Translations under genes and position numbers: made by a program | Part shown: positions 62,183 to 64,000 of the stretch, in pieces | How the letters are laid out: every line of letters begins with the position of its first letter | Numbering within the stretch: the first letter of the stretch is position 1 | Origin: Skermanella aerolata KACC 11604 | GTDB lineage: Bacteria; Pseudomonadota; Alphaproteobacteria; Azospirillales; Azospirillaceae | NCBI RefSeq assembly: GCF_000936425.1 | Contig: NZ_AVFK01000003.1 | Coordinates: forward strand, 186,001-250,000 | Length of the DNA: 64,000 bases | Direction: 5' to 3' | The notes under the pieces: model-generated | Told to the model about the DNA's origin: nothing | The model's database searches: none | Seen by the model: only the letters and a program-made list of their open reading frames with translations

Positions 62183-63697
62183 TCACTTCTTCAGACGGAT
62201 CTCGGCAAGCGGGATTTCGCTGTTGGTCGTCAGGTTCGGACGCCAGTCCAGGCTCTCGCCGACGCGGGTGTAGCCGATCATGTGGAACATCGGGATATCG
62301 ACCGCGATCCTGTCATGCACCTCGGAGAAGATCTCCTGAAACGCTTTGGTCCGTCCGGTGTCGGTGGCGTTCAGCGCCTCGCCGATCAGGGTGTCGACCT
62401 TGGGGTCGGAGAACGTCGCGTACTGGCCGCTGGAGTGGTAGAAGATCGGCACGGTGAAGGCGGCGTCGCCCTTGTTGTTGTCGTGCATGATCTGGAGCAG
62501 GTTGGGGCCGCGCTCCTGCGGAAAGGGCTTTTGCAGGTACCGCGTCCAGTCCGCAACGTCCAGCATCGTCAGGTCGATGTCGAAGCCGACTGCTTCCCAC
62601 ATCGTCATCATCGCTTCCAGCCCTTCGTTGCCGTTCGGGTAGATGCCGTTGCGGCCGATCAGCTTGATCGTCGTCCCGACCGGAACGCCGTCTGCCTTGG
62701 CCTCGGCCAGCAGCTTGGCGGCCTGATCCGGATCGTAGCCCCAGGGCTTGAGGTCGGGGTTGTGGCCGTTGATGCCCGGCACCACCATCTGCGAGGCGCG
62801 CAGCACGTCGGTGCCGAACAGTTCGGCCATGCCCTGCCAGTCGATGGCGAGGTTGAGGGCCTTGCGGACGCGGACGTCGTTGAGCGGAGGCTGCTCCGTA
62901 TCGATGCGGATCGCCGTGGTTTCCGAGTTCAGGTAGGAAAAGTCGGTTTTCGGATTGGTCGCATCCTGGATTGCGATGGTGGGGGTCAACTGGGCCTCGC
63001 CGGTCTGGACCATCGCCGCGCGCAGGGAGGATTCGCCGCGCCAGACATAGGTTGCTTTGGCGATATCCGGCGTCTTGCCCCAATAGCCGTCGAACCGGTC
63101 GAGCACCACGGTCTGCGGAGTGAAGGTGTTGAGCTTGTAGGGGCCGGTGCCGACGGGATCGTTGACCGCCTTGTCGGCGGGAGTGGCGGGCGAGACCATC
63201 ATGGCGACGCTCAGCAGCGCCGGCAGGATCGGTTCCGGCTTCTCGGTCTTGATATCGACGGTCAGTTTATCGACCGGCGTCACTGAAAGCTTGGCGCTGC
63301 CGAACTTCGCGAGGTTGTTGCAGGTGAAGGCGCCGCCGGTCATCCGCTTGAGCGTGAAGGCCACGGCCTCGGCGTTGAACTCCTTGCCGTCCTGGAACTT
63401 GACGCCGTCGCGCAGATGGAAGCGCCATGTCGTGTCGTTGACCCGCTCCCACTTGGTCGCCAGCTTGGGCTGCGGCGTGCCGTCCTTCGGGTCGATGACG
63501 GTCAGCGGCTCCGTGATGTTCTGGCTGAGGACCTGCCCGACATCGGTCAGGATGCTGCCGCACGGCTCAAGGTTGCTGGGCTGCTCCGGCAGGACGATGG
63601 TGATGTTGTTGGCTCCGCCCTGGGCCAGCGCCGGCGATGCGGTCGACGCAAGCAGAACTGCGAGGGCGATCTTGGAAAGCGCACCTTTGTTTCTCAT
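62183..63697 (-). CDS. family 5 ABC substrate-binding protein, first paralog
   Basis: The 504-residue protein has a signal peptide ending at PALAQGG. Family 5 blocks are VLPEQPSNLEPCGS, TWRFHLRDGVKFQDGKEFNAEAV, TGPYKLNTFTPQTVVLDRFDGYWG and LNLAIDWQGM. It is the first gene of the operon and a paralog of the last (54512-56035). Such proteins bind peptides, opines, oligosaccharides or other large ligands. Given the two enzymes in the operon the ligand may be a sugar acid or a hydroxyproline-containing peptide. Its start is 47 bp from the end of a MITE-like element. Confidence 0.92.
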   Translation of the reverse strand: MRNKGALSKIALAVLLASTASPALAQGGANNITIVLPEQPSNLEPCGSILTDVGQVLSQNITEPLTVIDPKDGTPQPKLATKWERVNDTTWRFHLRDGVKFQDGKEFNAEAVAFTLKRMTGGAFTCNNLAKFGSAKLSVTPVDKLTVDIKTEKPEPILPALLSVAMMVSPATPADKAVNDPVGTGPYKLNTFTPQTVVLDRFDGYWGKTPDIAKATYVWRGESSLRAAMVQTGEAQLTPTIAIQDATNPKTDFSYLNSETTAIRIDTEQPPLNDVRVRKALNLAIDWQGMAELFGTDVLRASQMVVPGINGHNPDLKPWGYDPDQAAKLLAEAKADGVPVGTTIKLIGRNGIYPNGNEGLEAMMTMWEAVGFDIDLTMLDVADWTRYLQKPFPQERGPNLLQIMHDNNKGDAAFTVPIFYHSSGQYATFSDPKVDTLIGEALNATDTGRTKAFQEIFSEVHDRIAVDIPMFHMIGYTRVGESLDWRPNLTTNSEIPLAEIRLKK

Positions 63698-64000
63698 GGT
63701 TTCCTCCGCTTTATCTTATTAAATCCCGCTCTGCGCGGGCCAAATAGGCGCTGACGCGATACGTTCCTGCGCGTCAAGCGGGCATTACGCTCCACCTTAT
63801 CGTCATGCCAAGACTTGATCTTGGCATCTCCCGGCAGAAGCTGACGTGAGGACTTCAATTTGAAGTCCGGATGTCACCCGCTCCGTTCCTGAAAGGAGGT
63901 ACCAAGATCAAGTCTTGGTATGACGGAAAGGGAGTGGACGACCTAAGTTAGCGCCGATGGGGCCGGACAGGGTGACTCAACCAGCCTGGGCGAGCAGGCC
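63698..64000. other. upstream region of the peptide-type ABC operon, mostly occupied by a repeat element
   Basis: A 303-bp stretch without a gene. Bases 63745-63957 are the MITE-like element copy C. Between it and the first gene (63698-63744) there is a small hairpin CCCGC/GCGGG around 63726-63740 and a GGAGGAA ribosome site. No clear -35/-10 pair was seen between element and gene, so the operon promoter may lie inside or beyond the element. The last 40 bases show nothing recognisable. Confidence 0.6.
63745..63957. mobile_element. 213-bp non-autonomous MITE-like element, copy C
   Basis: It is the same length as copy B (34300-34512) and aligns to it without gaps; the inner 32-bp arms at 63800-63831 and 63895-63926 lie at the same offsets. 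The left end reads TAGGCGCTGAC and the right end GTTAGCGCCGA, so the terminal repeats have drifted by a few bases and the outer right TA has become GA. It encodes nothing. It has inserted 47 bp before the first gene of the peptide-type ABC operon. Confidence 0.85.

Overview
The window is a GC-rich, gene-dense piece of chromosome or chromid that looks alphaproteobacterial. The pointers are an RsaA-type S-layer protein, a UgpC/MalK-type sugar ABC operon, a TRAP uronate importer and strong third-position GC bias. Many features suggest a soil or plant-associated member of the Rhodospirillales (Azospirillum/Skermanella-like). That placement is inference, because there is no rRNA or tRNA here to fix it. 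Most of the window is catabolic and transport cargo for plant cell-wall sugars, sugar acids, amino sugars and organic acids.

Layout. 1-2.6 kb: a tricarboxylate-type binding protein, a HigB/HigA toxin-antitoxin pair, a lone TatA and an orphan phage-tail-like protein. 2.8-9.8 kb (minus): a pectin/uronate module with a DctPQM TRAP importer, a GntR/FCD regulator, KduI, KduD, a KdgF-like cupin and a Gfo/Idh/MocA dehydrogenase. 10.2-13.4 kb: a 1066-residue RsaA-like S-layer protein with N-terminal DUF4214 repeats. 13.9-18.2 kb: a PliG-like lysozyme inhibitor, a cupin, a DASS carboxylate transporter and a lactate permease. 18.4-26.1 kb (plus): a self-contained sugar phosphotransferase system (EIIA-HPr-EI fusion, EIIC-EIIB-EIIB) with a GH1 enzyme carrying the phospho-sugar-binding triad, a HAD phosphatase/mutase and an oxidoreductase. 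26.1-34.5 kb: a PrlF/MazE-MazF type TA pair, an AT-rich patch with two small exported proteins, a sulfatase remnant, an alkyl sulfatase, YiaW/YiaV-like proteins, a DUF1254 protein and a terminase-small-subunit-like protein. 34.8-40.7 kb: a ribose-type ABC transporter and a D-apionate-lactonase-like enzyme. 40.7-43.5 kb: an SRPBCC protein, an SDR and an epoxide hydrolase. 43.4-54.5 kb: a divergent ROK-controlled amino-sugar cluster. 54.5-63.7 kb (minus): a peptide-type ABC system with two paralogous binding proteins and two enzymes that probably deliver 2-oxoglutarate.

The best candidate for an undescribed system is 43.4-54.5 kb. A PIG-L deacetylase and a ROK regulator diverge from a sugar ABC importer. 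The importer's genes are translationally coupled to an argininosuccinate-lyase-like enzyme, a ROK sugar kinase and a glucosamine-6-phosphate deaminase. The combination suggests uptake and dismantling of an N-substituted glucosamine conjugate. A second original observation is a 213-bp non-autonomous element with 13-bp terminal inverted repeats, present in two full-length copies, plus a third copy of its 127-bp core. One full copy supplies the stop codon of the gene next to it, and the other sits just upstream of an ABC operon.
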